This document shows positions 8,438-15,902 of a stretch of 35,997 bases of DNA, piece by piece. The DNA comes from an uncultured delta proteobacterium. GTDB taxonomy: Bacteria; Bdellovibrionota_C; UBA2361; CAIXSY01. The translations under genes were made by a program, and so were the position numbers. The stretch spans positions 1 to 35,997 of the forward strand of contig CAIXSY010000301.1 of NCBI GenBank assembly GCA_903922175.1. Reading direction: 5' to 3'. The stretch's first letter is position 1. Each line of letters starts with the position of its first letter. A model generated the notes under the pieces. The model worked only from the letters and a program-made list of their open reading frames with translations, was not told where the DNA came from and did no database searches.

Positions 8438-8572
8438 TAGAATTTGAGGGTTCACGCGGGGCGCGGATCTTTCCCTCCCCTTCACTTAGCTTCCCGTGAT
8501 CTGTTTCTCGCTGAACAACGCTCAAAGATACTGGGGCACCTATTTCTGCAAAGAAATAGGTGCCATTTTTTT
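8438..8572 (+). ncRNA. Candidate small RNA or attenuated leader upstream of lpxD
   Basis: The segment is bounded by a near-consensus promoter and a perfect intrinsic terminator and has no convincing reading frame. It can fold into a closing stem: UUUGAG with CUCAAA and GUUCA with UGAAC, then an inner GCGGAUC/GAUCUGU helix around a pyrimidine-rich loop (UUUCCCUCCCCUUC). I compared it by eye with 6S, SRP, RNase P and common riboswitch motifs and saw no match. A separate promoter at 8598-8627 can serve lpxD, which favours an independent RNA over an attenuator. Start and function are inferred. Confidence 0.5.
8535..8572 (+). terminator. Perfect intrinsic terminator with GCAA tetraloop
   Basis: A 13-bp perfect stem (GGCACCTATTTCT at 8535-8547 with AGAAATAGGTGCC at 8552-8564) is closed by GCAA and followed by ATTTTTTT. 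The T-run is on the plus strand only, so it ends plus-strand transcripts. No protein gene lies upstream on that strand within the gap. Confidence 0.9.
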
Positions 8573-8597
8573 GTTTTGCGCACGAAATTCCTCCACA

Positions 8598-8627
8598 TTG
8601 CCTGGAACGTCTTACCCGCAGTATAAA
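8598..8627 (+). promoter_or_regulatory. Probable lpxD promoter with overlapping inverted repeat
   Basis: TTGCCT (8598-8603), 18 nt, TATAAA (8622-8627). The expected start near 8634 leaves a 5' leader of about 120 nt before the lpxD ATG. The -10 box is flanked by CCCGC (8615-8619) and GCGGG (8631-8635), an inverted repeat that might bind a regulator. Only sequence similarity supports this. Confidence 0.45.
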
Positions 8628-8752
8628 CAGGCGGGACGGAAGAAGTCGTATCTGTTCACGGGTAATAACTACCTGATTTCTTGCACGGGAACTGAAACGT
8701 TCGACTGAGGTGAAAGTTTGCTTGGTTTGAATTTTACTTTTCGAGTCATTAC

Positions 8753-9814
8753 ATGCCGCACTCATTACGTCTCTCTGATATCGCTTCTATTACCGGCGCC
8801 GAGCTAATCGGAGATCCCAATGCCGAAATTTTCGGCCTATGCCCACTGGATGAGCCCATAGCGACTCACCTGTCCTTTACCAAGGATATCGCTCCCAAAA
8901 ACTTGACGCCGATCCTAACTCCGCTGCTCGTTCGAGCCCTTATCGTCCCGCAACGCATTAACCGCGCACTACTGCCAACACAGGGCAACTTCCTGCTGGC
9001 CGCAGATCCGTTTGCGGCCATAGTCAAGCTGATCGCGCTTTTTTATCCGGCGCAGAAGCCAAGTGGAAAGATCAGCGATCGGGCCGATATTCACCCTAGT
9101 GCCAAGATTGCAGCGGGCGTCAGTATCGGCGCCTTTGTTGCCATTGCCGAAGACGTGATCATTGAGGAGGGCGTCGTCATCCACCCCCACGTAACCATCT
9201 ATCGCGGCGTACGTATCGGCAAGGGATGCCTGATTCACTCGGGCGTAACCATTCGCGAAGAGTGTCAGATCGGCCCCGGCGTTATCTTGCAGAACGGGGC
9301 GATTATCGGGGCCGACGGATTCGGTTATATGAACGAGTCTAAGCCAGGCTCCCCAATGCTGACGAAGGTGCCGCAAGTTGGCACGGCCGTGCTTGGACCA
9401 TGCTGCGAGGTCGGCGCAAACAGCTGCGTCGACCGAGCAGCACTGGGCACGACACAGATCGGCGCGCACACCAAGCTCGACAACCTCGTCCAGGTTGGCC
9501 ACAACACCAAGATCGGCGCCTTTAGCATCGCCTGTGGCATGGTGGGGATCGCAGGCTCATGCAAGATCGGAAACGGGGTCGTGCTCGGCGGCAATGTCGG
9601 CCTCGCCGATCATCTTACTATTGCCGATGGTGTTCGTCTTGGGGCCAAGAGCGGCGTGATTAGTGACATCACCGAAAAAGGCGACTACGCCGGGTTTCCA
9701 CCTGTACGCGCCCTCTCCTGGCGAAGGCAGCTTAAGGCGATTGCGGAGCTACCCGAGATAATTGAAGATCTGAAGAAACTCTTAATTCAAAAGAATCAAA
9801 AGAAGGAGTCATAG
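8753..9814 (+). CDS. lpxD: UDP-3-O-acylglucosamine N-acyltransferase
   Basis: A 353-aa cytoplasmic homotrimeric acyltransferase. It adds the second, N-linked hydroxyacyl chain from acyl-ACP to UDP-3-O-acylglucosamine, the third step of lipid A synthesis. It has the N-terminal uridine-binding domain (about 1-100), then many left-handed beta-helix hexapeptide repeats (about 105-310), with the probable catalytic His250 in DNLVQVGHNTKIG, and the usual C-terminal helix ending RALSWRRQLKAIAELPEIIEDLKKL. Length is close to the E. coli enzyme (341 aa). It is not beside fabZ-lpxA as in many genomes; instead a VWA lipoprotein gene starts 3 nt after its stop. Confidence 0.96.
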   Translation: MPHSLRLSDIASITGAELIGDPNAEIFGLCPLDEPIATHLSFTKDIAPKNLTPILTPLLVRALIVPQRINRALLPTQGNFLLAADPFAAIVKLIALFYPAQKPSGKISDRADIHPSAKIAAGVSIGAFVAIAEDVIIEEGVVIHPHVTIYRGVRIGKGCLIHSGVTIREECQIGPGVILQNGAIIGADGFGYMNESKPGSPMLTKVPQVGTAVLGPCCEVGANSCVDRAALGTTQIGAHTKLDNLVQVGHNTKIGAFSIACGMVGIAGSCKIGNGVVLGGNVGLADHLTIADGVRLGAKSGVISDITEKGDYAGFPPVRALSWRRQLKAIAELPEIIEDLKKLLIQKNQKKES

Positions 9815-9816
9815 CC

Positions 9817-11463
9817 ATGACGACGTTCAAATTTAAGCGTGCGCTCCTCGTTGTCTTCGCGCTTCATACGATAGCATCTTGCAGCTCTCCCGACGAGAAC
9901 AAGACTCCGCCGCGCCCGATGCGCGAGCTTGTCCTCCAAATTGTCCACGGCCTGGAAACAGCACCGATTCTCAACGCTGCTAAAATACGCTTCGATGCGC
10001 TTAAGACGACCCTGGGCGACGGGTCGGTGGTTAAAATCGCTCTTTCCCAGGTACCCGAACTCGAAGCCGCTCGCAAGCTTGCCAATGGTGAATTGAAGGT
10101 TGACGGATGGCTCGTCGGACCCCAGGCACTTACCCCCTTTGTGAACTCACACATTAAGGGCATGGGCGCCAAACAGGTAGACTGTGTCCCGCTCTTTGGT
10201 TCCCCCATAGTCCTCGCCGCGCGTCAAAGCGACGTATCGATCGTCGGAGCCCAGGACGGTAAGATCTCCTGGAACAACTTCTTTGAAAAAATGAAGACTG
10301 GAGAGACCACCAAGGAGGGTAGCTTAAAAAACTTTTTAACATTGAGCCATGAGAATCCAATGGTTAGTGGAACCGGAATATCATCCCTCGTGCAGCTGGC
10401 TCTATGGTCTCAGACTCCCCCCTCCTCTGCCTCTACCACGGAAGCATTCGATCCATGGATTCGCCTGAACGCGTATGAATCCGTCTTCACTAATTATGAT
10501 GTCGAAAGCGGAGCAACGCGGATGCGCAGCTCCTCGCGTCGGGCCGGAGCAGTCCCCCTCATTCTTACCACTGAACAGCAAGTAATCGACTACAATCGCA
10601 ACCTGCCGCCAGGCGGGAAGGGATACGCGGCGCTCTACCCGCAGGAAGGCTCGTATTACCAGGAATATCAGCTTTGCACCTCCGATGCCGCCTGGGTGCC
10701 CTCTGCCAAGAAAATGGGATTACGGATGTTTACCCAGTTTCTAAAATCAGATGCGATTGCACGGCTGTCTGCGCAGTCGGGGTTTCGCTCCAGCTCAGTG
10801 GCAGAACTTTCTAAAGACTTTGCGCCGGCATCCTTTGGCGTACACCTTGCGGCGCCCTCGCAGATTGCACCATCCTCAACGGAGGACATGGCCTCGACGA
10901 TGATAGCCAAATGGCCGGATCTAGCTAAACCTGCCGCCGTAGTTTTTGTTCTCGACTCCTCAATTAGCATGGCCGGAGAGGCCTTCGAACGCTCACGAGT
11001 GCAGCTCAAACGACTGCTCTCTCTGCAGCCATCACGTGACTCCTCGGCGCTCATAAGCCTCTCCTTTGGGGCTAAGCTAGAGGCCCCCCTCTCGATGGAC
11101 ACGCCAGCGTCAACAAAGGCCCTCACCGAACTCACCGCGATGGGCGGCGCCACCATTCTCGATGGTATTAAGGCTGCCTTTAAGATCCTAGCGTCCCCTT
11201 CTCTTCAAGGGCACCGAAAAGTTATCGTGCTCATTACCGCGGGAGCAGACTCGAACTCCTCGACCTCGATCGAGGAGATCTCTGACGATCTCTTCACCGA
11301 ACAGGTAACGCTCCGCGTCGTCTCGATTACAGGCCTTTTAAATGTCACCACAGAGAGCACTCGCCTGATTCGTGCGCTCAGCTCCGACGGGCAGGTCGAT
11401 TACCGCGAGATAAATGTTGATGCAATCGAAACTGGCTTTGAGGAGTTGAGAAAGAGGCTTTAG
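9817..11463 (+). CDS. Lipoprotein with substrate-binding-like and von Willebrand A domains
   Basis: A 548-aa exported lipoprotein: signal peptide with lipobox IASC (Cys22). Residues about 30-360 resemble a type II extracellular solute-binding fold (LVLQIVHGLETAPIL..., ELEAARKLANGELKVDGWLVGPQALTP). A C-terminal VWA domain starts near 373 with VVFVLDSSISM, keeping the MIDAS DxSxS (D380, S382, S384); the later motif reads TAGAD where TDGxD is common. Substrate-binding plus VWA proteins are a recognised architecture, mostly known from actinobacteria. The AAGGAG ribosome site lies inside the end of lpxD, so translation is probably coupled. Role at the envelope unknown; ligand not predictable. Confidence 0.82.
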   Translation: MTTFKFKRALLVVFALHTIASCSSPDENKTPPRPMRELVLQIVHGLETAPILNAAKIRFDALKTTLGDGSVVKIALSQVPELEAARKLANGELKVDGWLVGPQALTPFVNSHIKGMGAKQVDCVPLFGSPIVLAARQSDVSIVGAQDGKISWNNFFEKMKTGETTKEGSLKNFLTLSHENPMVSGTGISSLVQLALWSQTPPSSASTTEAFDPWIRLNAYESVFTNYDVESGATRMRSSSRRAGAVPLILTTEQQVIDYNRNLPPGGKGYAALYPQEGSYYQEYQLCTSDAAWVPSAKKMGLRMFTQFLKSDAIARLSAQSGFRSSSVAELSKDFAPASFGVHLAAPSQIAPSSTEDMASTMIAKWPDLAKPAAVVFVLDSSISMAGEAFERSRVQLKRLLSLQPSRDSSALISLSFGAKLEAPLSMDTPASTKALTELTAMGGATILDGIKAAFKILASPSLQGHRKVIVLITAGADSNSSTSIEEISDDLFTEQVTLRVVSITGLLNVTTESTRLIRALSSDGQVDYREINVDAIETGFEELRKRL

Positions 11464-11651
11464 GAATTTCTTGACCCGTTTGTTACACATAGGCAGTCGA
11501 GCTACAGCTAAGGCCGTGGGATGGGGCCGAAAGCTGCAGCTGCATCAGATGCAGCCAGCAGAAAGCTGACTACAGATCTCTGAAGTCTCTTCGGAGCGAA
11601 TACGCGGGTCGGTTCAATAGCGACACCTCCTCCACCTCAGGCACAGCCTCG

Positions 11652-12296
11652 CTATCTCTTCATCTCCGACTCAACTACCTTCTTTTTGGCAGACATCGCC
11701 ACCACATTCGACACCTGTTTTGACTTCGAAAGACGCTTCATATCTGCCAGTGTTAGGTAGCGCAGCCACTTTAAGGCCAGGTCAGCGGGAGTTTTGGGGT
11801 TACTGACGATATGGAGCTTGACGGGGTAGAGCTTCATCCACGTCTGTGAGTTGGCGATAGCTCGCAGAACATATTCGGAGAGATTGGGATTACGCGAAAA
11901 GTCCTCCACCTCCTTTGAGGTAAGACGCGGATTTCTCAGGACGAAGAGCTGCACAAGCTTTAACGGATCGCGGATCAACAGCCCACGCGCGATTGAGTTT
12001 CCCAGCGTGGCGAGCTTAATCTTCTCGGGCACTCGCATCCTCGATATAAGTGAACGGATATCGTTGGACAGCGCCGGGGTTTCAACGTGAGCATCTGGGA
12101 CAACGACTTCGCCCTCCGGCTCAGGGATCCCCGCCGATGGGATCGGCAACACATCAGCCGGCGTTCCTAGACGCTCGATCTCTAGGATCTCCTCCGCCGA
12201 CACTTCACCACCTGCACGCGCCTCACCAAGGGCGCGCTCAATCTCTACGACAACGCCGGTCGGCACTACTTCCTCTGCCACGTTTTCCTCAATCAT
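11652..12296 (-). CDS. Conserved hypothetical protein with acidic N-terminal region
   Basis: A 214-aa cytoplasmic protein. Residues 1-85 are a low-complexity segment rich in Glu, Val, Pro and Ala. Residues about 88-210 form a helical repeat region (KIKLATLGNSIARGLLIRDPLKLVQ..., LSEYVLRAIANSQTW, LHIVSNPKTPADLALKWL) of a kind I associate with conserved unnamed proteins of delta-proteobacterial and myxobacterial genomes; helices of similar pattern repeat every 40 residues, HEAT-like. It starts 20 nt after coaX on the same strand, so both probably share a promoter. No catalytic motif is visible; a binding or scaffold role is inference. Confidence 0.8.
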   Translation of the reverse strand: MIEENVAEEVVPTGVVVEIERALGEARAGGEVSAEEILEIERLGTPADVLPIPSAGIPEPEGEVVVPDAHVETPALSNDIRSLISRMRVPEKIKLATLGNSIARGLLIRDPLKLVQLFVLRNPRLTSKEVEDFSRNPNLSEYVLRAIANSQTWMKLYPVKLHIVSNPKTPADLALKWLRYLTLADMKRLSKSKQVSNVVAMSAKKKVVESEMKR

Positions 12297-12316
12297 GTTT
12301 CCTCAGTCACGTCTGC

Positions 12317-13084
12317 TCAGTCATGATTCATCTCCGCGATAAGACGCATCCCCTTGAGGGTCAGATGCGGATCATAGCTCTTAATCCTCTTTGAATGAGT
12401 GGCAAATAGCTTCCCCAGGCCGCCCGTGGCAATAATATTTGGAATCGGCCCCATCTCAGCAACGATACCATCGATCAATCCATCAATCATACATCCATAC
12501 CCAGCCACAGCCCCAACCTGCATCGCGGCGACGGTGTTTTTACCGATCAACGACTTCGGCCAAACGAGCTCAATGCGTGGGAGCTTGGCAGTATTGCGCA
12601 CAAGACCATCAAGTGAGGTGAGAACTCCTGGCGCAATAACTCCGCCCTCGAAACCACCACTCGCACCAACGATATCAAACGAGGTGGCGGTACCAAAGTC
12701 GATCACCATCGACGGAAAGCCATATATCTCCTTAGCCGCCAAGGCGTTAACGACGCGATCGGCCCCAACCGAAGCCGGCTCGGCGATCTTTATCGGCAAT
12801 CCAGTTTTCGTTCCTGGCCCGATCACATACGCCGCGAGTTTAAGACAACGCTCAACAAACTCAACAATGGCCGGCGTTACCTGAGGAACGACACTGCAGA
12901 TTATGCAGCGCTCAAAGGAATAGCCCTGTCCGAGCTGTTGCTCGAGCAGCGTTCGAATAAGCGCGCCATACTCATCGACTGTGCGCCCTGGGTCGGTCTT
13001 AAGACGCAGCTCAAAAGAGAGGCTTTCACCCGAGAAACCGCCGATGACGATATTCGTGTTTCCGATATCAAATGCAAGCAACAT
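12317..13084 (-). CDS. coaX: Type III pantothenate kinase
   Basis: A 255-aa ASKHA-fold kinase that phosphorylates pantothenate, the first step of coenzyme A synthesis. Motifs: DIGNTNIVIG (phosphate 1), GADRVVNALAA (pantothenate site and conserved Asp), IDFGTATSFD (phosphate 2) and NIIATGGLGK near the end. Type III enzymes usually need a monovalent cation and are not feedback-inhibited by CoA. I chose ATG 13082-13084; a GTG two codons upstream (13088-13090) is also possible. Repeat element C begins only 12 nt upstream, so the native promoter is either within or displaced by that element. Confidence 0.94.
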   Translation of the reverse strand: MLLAFDIGNTNIVIGGFSGESLSFELRLKTDPGRTVDEYGALIRTLLEQQLGQGYSFERCIICSVVPQVTPAIVEFVERCLKLAAYVIGPGTKTGLPIKIAEPASVGADRVVNALAAKEIYGFPSMVIDFGTATSFDIVGASGGFEGGVIAPGVLTSLDGLVRNTAKLPRIELVWPKSLIGKNTVAAMQVGAVAGYGCMIDGLIDGIVAEMGPIPNIIATGGLGKLFATHSKRIKSYDPHLTLKGMRLIAEMNHD

Positions 13085-13095
13085 AAACACCTACC

Positions 13096-13244
13096 GTAAC
13101 TGCTCAATAACCCAGGTTAACCCGTGCACCTGCACGTCACGTAAACGTTCCCCTACCCGGAAATACTATATTATATAGGGAACAGACACATTTACGTGCT
13201 GGCGCGCGGGGTAACTTCAATACCAAGACTTAATGAGTGGTTAC
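13096..13244. repeat. MITE-like inverted-repeat element, copy C (149 bp)
   Basis: The left end GTAACTGCTCAATAACCC at 13096 matches copy B, and the right end ACTTAATGAGTGGTTAC ends at 13244. Inner arms CACGTAAACGTTCCC and GGGAACAGACACATTTACGTG pair imperfectly around an AT-rich centre (TACTATATTATATAG). It also contains CCCGTGCACCTGCACGT (13121-13137), repeated exactly at 21572-21588. It abuts coaX and separates it from the divergent 194-aa gene. The remainder of this gap, 13245-13408, shows only the downstream ribosome site. Confidence 0.65.
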
Positions 13245-13408
13245 TTATGTAATCAATCAAAAGTCCAGGCTTCTATCCTAGAGGAGCTTACAACTGCTGC
13301 CGTGAGAAGAAAAGATCACCTTCAGAGGAAACTTTTAATCAAAAACTCCGAACAATAAAGAGTAGACCTATTAAGCTACGTTTAATTCACCCTACGTTAA
13401 GGAGTCTT

Positions 13409-13993
13409 ATGCTAACTATACAACCGTCACCCAATCAATCCGCCTATACCGGCATTAACTTCACGCCACAGCTGAGCCCGCAGATAATGCAAACCGGGTG
13501 CTTCCCTCCTTCTACAACCCAGCCCCTGCCCTCTTGTCAGCCACAGGTTCGAAACGATTGGATTTTTCAGGAGAAGATTACTCAGCTGATCGCCGTTGTA
13601 CAGAACCTAGTCGTGCTCCTCGGACAGCTCTTTGGAGGCGGCAAACAGGGCACGGCCTTATCGACGCCCCCGATTGTGCCGCACACGAACGGATCTGCAG
13701 TGCCACCTGCAGCACCAGTCGGCGCAGAGCCCCCCCTCCTACAGCCAGCAGCTGTCAACAAGGAGAGCGCAGGATTCTCCGGACTAACGGGCAAACTCAT
13801 AGGCAAAGCTGGAAGTTGGCTGCTCGACAATGTCACTCGATGGTTCGGCAGCCCAAGCAACAGCAACACCGCGGGTACGGCGAGCAGCCCAGCCTCCAGC
13901 AGCGCTGGAACTGGACTCCTCGGTTCGTTGTGGTCAGCGGGCAGCAGCATGCTGGGGAAGGCGGCAAGCTGGATCGGGGGACTGTTTGGCTAA
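13409..13993 (+). CDS. Gly/Ser/Ala-rich small protein with repeated amphipathic segments
   Basis: A 194-aa protein of unknown family, with a clear AAGGAG site at 13399-13404 four nt before the ATG. No signal peptide is visible. Residues 1-48 are Pro/Gln/Thr-rich; 49-75 hold an amphipathic or membrane-active helix (IFQEKITQLIAVVQNLVVLL); 76-118 are Pro/Ala-rich linker; 119-194 carry two related segments, GLTGKLIGKAGSWLLDNV and SSMLGKAASWIGGLFG, joined by a Ser/Ala/Gly linker. The repeated LxGKAxSW motif and Gly-rich C-terminus suggest membrane association or secretion without a Sec signal. Function unknown. It stands alone, followed by a hairpin terminator. Confidence 0.7.
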   Translation: MLTIQPSPNQSAYTGINFTPQLSPQIMQTGCFPPSTTQPLPSCQPQVRNDWIFQEKITQLIAVVQNLVVLLGQLFGGGKQGTALSTPPIVPHTNGSAVPPAAPVGAEPPLLQPAAVNKESAGFSGLTGKLIGKAGSWLLDNVTRWFGSPSNSNTAGTASSPASSSAGTGLLGSLWSAGSSMLGKAASWIGGLFG

Positions 13994-14023
13994 GAATAAG
14001 GGGAGCTAGTGTCTCGATGGTAA

Positions 14024-15130
14024 TCAGAGAGGCGGATCGCTTATTAGATCCGCCTTCTTCGATAGGGCCTGCAATTCTTCAGCCCCACTCGGCCGAAATA
14101 AGAGATAATCGAACAGCAGCTTGCCGATGCCACCGTCAACTAAATCGGGGGGTGCCTCCGGCATAGCAGCACATATCGCCGCCTCATTCGCCAAAATCTT
14201 TTCGACCAAACCATAATCAACGGTAAGATAGTTACCCTCTGGGCTATATCTACCAGGTTTATACACGAACGTCGCCTTAAGCACCCCTAGCAGGCTCTCT
14301 CTCCAGCGATGCAGAAAATAAGACTCCCCCGCGCGAAGTGCACTATCGAGGCCCCCAGGACCCATCCCCTTTACAAAGTCGGCAAATCCCGCGACTTTTA
14401 ACTCGCGTACTATGCATGTAAAGGCTATCGCTACATGCGGCTCACAACAGACGCATTCATTCAACCTAACCCAAAAACTAGCAGGAACCTCTGCCCCGCC
14501 GCTGCGTGCAATCAGAGCAATCAACTCCCTTTCTAGCATTGTCAGTACGCGGGCCACATCGCGCCCTAACGGAGCAGAAACAGCTCCTAAGTTTCCAAGC
14601 GTCGATTCGAGCCGCACCCGGTCAGACACACTCCCTCGGGAACCATCAAGCTCCAACATCTCACGCCACACCGAAAGCGGTGGCTCATTCCACTTAGGCT
14701 GAAGATAATTGCACCCTGTTAATGCTGCAGCGTCAGAGACTAACTTCCCCATCAAAGAGACCAAGTTACCGGCCTTGTTGACCTGGGCATCGCCGCAGCT
14801 TCCAGCATCAAGACCCTCGATAGTGATCCGAAGGGTCTGGTTAATCCACACCGCAGTACTCGCGTCACGCGTGCTTACGACAGCGTCATATTTCTCATCC
14901 CTGAAAGACGTTCTGTGAAAAACGACTCGCGTATTGTGAATGACACTTTCTAGATAAACGAATTCCCCATAGGCGGAGGCGGGTCCACCTATTGTTTGTC
15001 GCTCGAAAAGCGCGACTATCGCCGTACTGAGCCTTTGACCATCTAAGATTTTGGGCAATATAGCACTAGCCAATATAGCAATGGCCGGGCCTACCTTCGG
15101 ACACCGATCACCTTCTCTACGCGGACTCAT
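14024..15130 (-). CDS. Hypothetical protein (368 aa)
   Basis: I do not recognise this family. I placed the start at ATG 15128-15130, because GGGAGG lies six bases before it (15137-15142); longer starts up to 15151 would put that site inside the coding region. After a basic N-terminus, a short hydrophobic stretch (VGPAIAILASAIL) might be a weak signal or anchor. The middle has a Cys-rich motif ECVCCEPHVAIAFTC (about 240-255). The C-terminal half is mixed alpha. There is no obvious catalytic motif. It stands between two plus-strand features, with no cotranscribed neighbour. Confidence 0.65.
   Translation of the reverse strand: MSPRREGDRCPKVGPAIAILASAILPKILDGQRLSTAIVALFERQTIGGPASAYGEFVYLESVIHNTRVVFHRTSFRDEKYDAVVSTRDASTAVWINQTLRITIEGLDAGSCGDAQVNKAGNLVSLMGKLVSDAAALTGCNYLQPKWNEPPLSVWREMLELDGSRGSVSDRVRLESTLGNLGAVSAPLGRDVARVLTMLERELIALIARSGGAEVPASFWVRLNECVCCEPHVAIAFTCIVRELKVAGFADFVKGMGPGGLDSALRAGESYFLHRWRESLLGVLKATFVYKPGRYSPEGNYLTVDYGLVEKILANEAAICAAMPEAPPDLVDGGIGKLLFDYLLFRPSGAEELQALSKKADLISDPPL
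14030..14060 (+). terminator. Weak intrinsic terminator
   Basis: AGGCGGATC (14030-14038) pairs perfectly with GATCCGCCT (14047-14055), followed by TCTTC. It is 37 nt after the 194-aa gene and lies inside the 3' end of the opposing 368-aa gene, so it may serve the convergent pair. The T-run is poor. Confidence 0.5.
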
Positions 15131-15266
15131 ATAGAACCTCCCCATCTGCACTGCATCTTCTCAGATTATGACGCATTCGCGCAGAAGTGTATCAATAAAG
15201 TTAGCTAATCAGCATATTTTTTTTGCGCGGCGAGTGGTTTGTGGCGGTAGGTGTGCATAATATCGG

Positions 15267-15322
15267 TTTAAACGCAGAGCGGGCCGAGCTGGGCTACATT
15301 ATGCTGAATAGCTGCGTTTAAA
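15267..15322. repeat. 11-bp perfect inverted repeat upstream of tRNA-Lys
   Basis: TTTAAACGCAG (15267-15277) pairs perfectly with CTGCGTTTAAA (15312-15322) across 34 nt, followed on the plus strand by AAAAACTATTTTCC. It lies in the gap between the 368-aa gene and the tRNA and could end a minus-strand or plus-strand transcript; on the minus strand the arm is followed by CCGATATT, not a U-run. Function unknown. Confidence 0.45.
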
Positions 15323-15350
15323 AAACTATTTTCCCCGGTTTTCCGCAGCG

Positions 15351-15379
15351 TTGACTAAACTTCCGTAACAAGTTAAACA
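15351..15379 (+). promoter_or_regulatory. Possible tRNA-Lys promoter
   Basis: TTGACT (15351-15356) with TAAACA (15374-15379) at 17 nt spacing, ending 17 nt before the mature tRNA 5' end. The -35 is good and the -10 weak. Confidence 0.4.
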
Positions 15380-15396
15380 TATTAACTCCCACGTGT

Positions 15397-15469
15397 GGGC
15401 CGCTAGCTCAGTCGGTAGAGCATCTGGCTTTTAACCAGAGGGTCGTTGGTTCGATTCCAACGCGGCTCA
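15397..15469 (+). tRNA. tRNA-Lys (anticodon TTT)
   Basis: A complete 73-nt cloverleaf. The acceptor stem GGGCCGC pairs with GCGGCTC (one G-U pair), discriminator A at 15469. The D arm contains GCTCAGTCGGTAGAGC. The anticodon stem TCTGG/CCAGA encloses loop CTTTTAA, anticodon TTT at 15430-15432. The T arm is GTTGG-TTCGATT-CCAAC. CCA is not encoded (GTG follows), so it must be added after transcription. The repeats and GrpB gene that follow are typical of a recombination-prone tRNA flank, but no copy of the tRNA 3' end was seen downstream in the window. Confidence 0.97.
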
Positions 15470-15478
15470 GTGTTTCCC

Positions 15479-15742
15479 GCTCGGCGCTCGGGCCAAGGGG
15501 CTACGCCCCTCGCTTCGCTCACCCCGCTTTTTACGCGCTCGGCGCTCCGGCCCGGGGGGCTCGCGCCCCCGGCTTCGCTGATCGCTTGCCTCCCCTGCAT
15601 TGCTTCCTGCTCAGCGTTTGGTTTTCCGCTCGGCGCCCTGTAGTAAGCGCGCGTCAGCGTGTCGAACCATCCGGCCCAGGGGCTACTCCCCTCGCTTCGC
15701 TCACCCCTGCTTTCTTTCGCGCTCGGCCCCCTTGTAGTGAGC
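15479..15742. repeat. GC-rich modular repeats downstream of tRNA-Lys
   Basis: Three or four imperfect copies of a module: GCTCGGCGCTC, then CGGGCC or CCGGCCC, then a GGGGCTACGCCCC-type hairpin, then CTCGCTTCGCT. Copies start near 15479, 15537 and 15671, with partial modules GCTCGGCGCCCTGTAGTAAGC at 15628 and GCTCGGCCCCCTTGTAGTGAGC at 15721. They have no credible coding potential. Similar GC-rich palindromes can be REP-like or recombination targets. Confidence 0.6.
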
Positions 15743-15814
15743 AAGTCAAGCCTTTGGGCAGCGATGTATGGCGTAAGAATGTTCGGCGTAATCTCGCGAA
15801 ACTCCGTGAATCTT

Positions 15815-15890
15815 ATTTTAACGCGAAGGAACGAAGTTACGAAGGTAACAATTTGAATTCCTTCGTTACTTCGTACCTTCGCGTTAAAAT
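15815..15890. repeat. Long hairpin: 31-bp inverted repeat
   Basis: Arms 15815-15845 and 15860-15890 match at 29 of 31 positions (ATTTTAACGCGAAGG... and ...CCTTCGCGTTAAAAT) around a 14-nt loop TAACAATTTGAATT. Each arm also contains internal AACGAAG / GCGAAGG repeats. No coding role; a stable hairpin or mobile palindrome. Confidence 0.75.
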
Positions 15891-15902
15891 GTAACCGCTC
15901 AC

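Noticed and set aside
8400-8765. 121-codon minus-strand frame upstream of lpxD
   Set aside because: It runs through the terminator hairpin and both promoter candidates, starts inside lpxD and has no ribosome site or recognisable motif.
15586-15894. 102-codon plus-strand frame in the repeats behind tRNA-Lys
   Set aside because: It spans the modular repeats and the 31-bp hairpin; composition reflects the repeats, not a protein.
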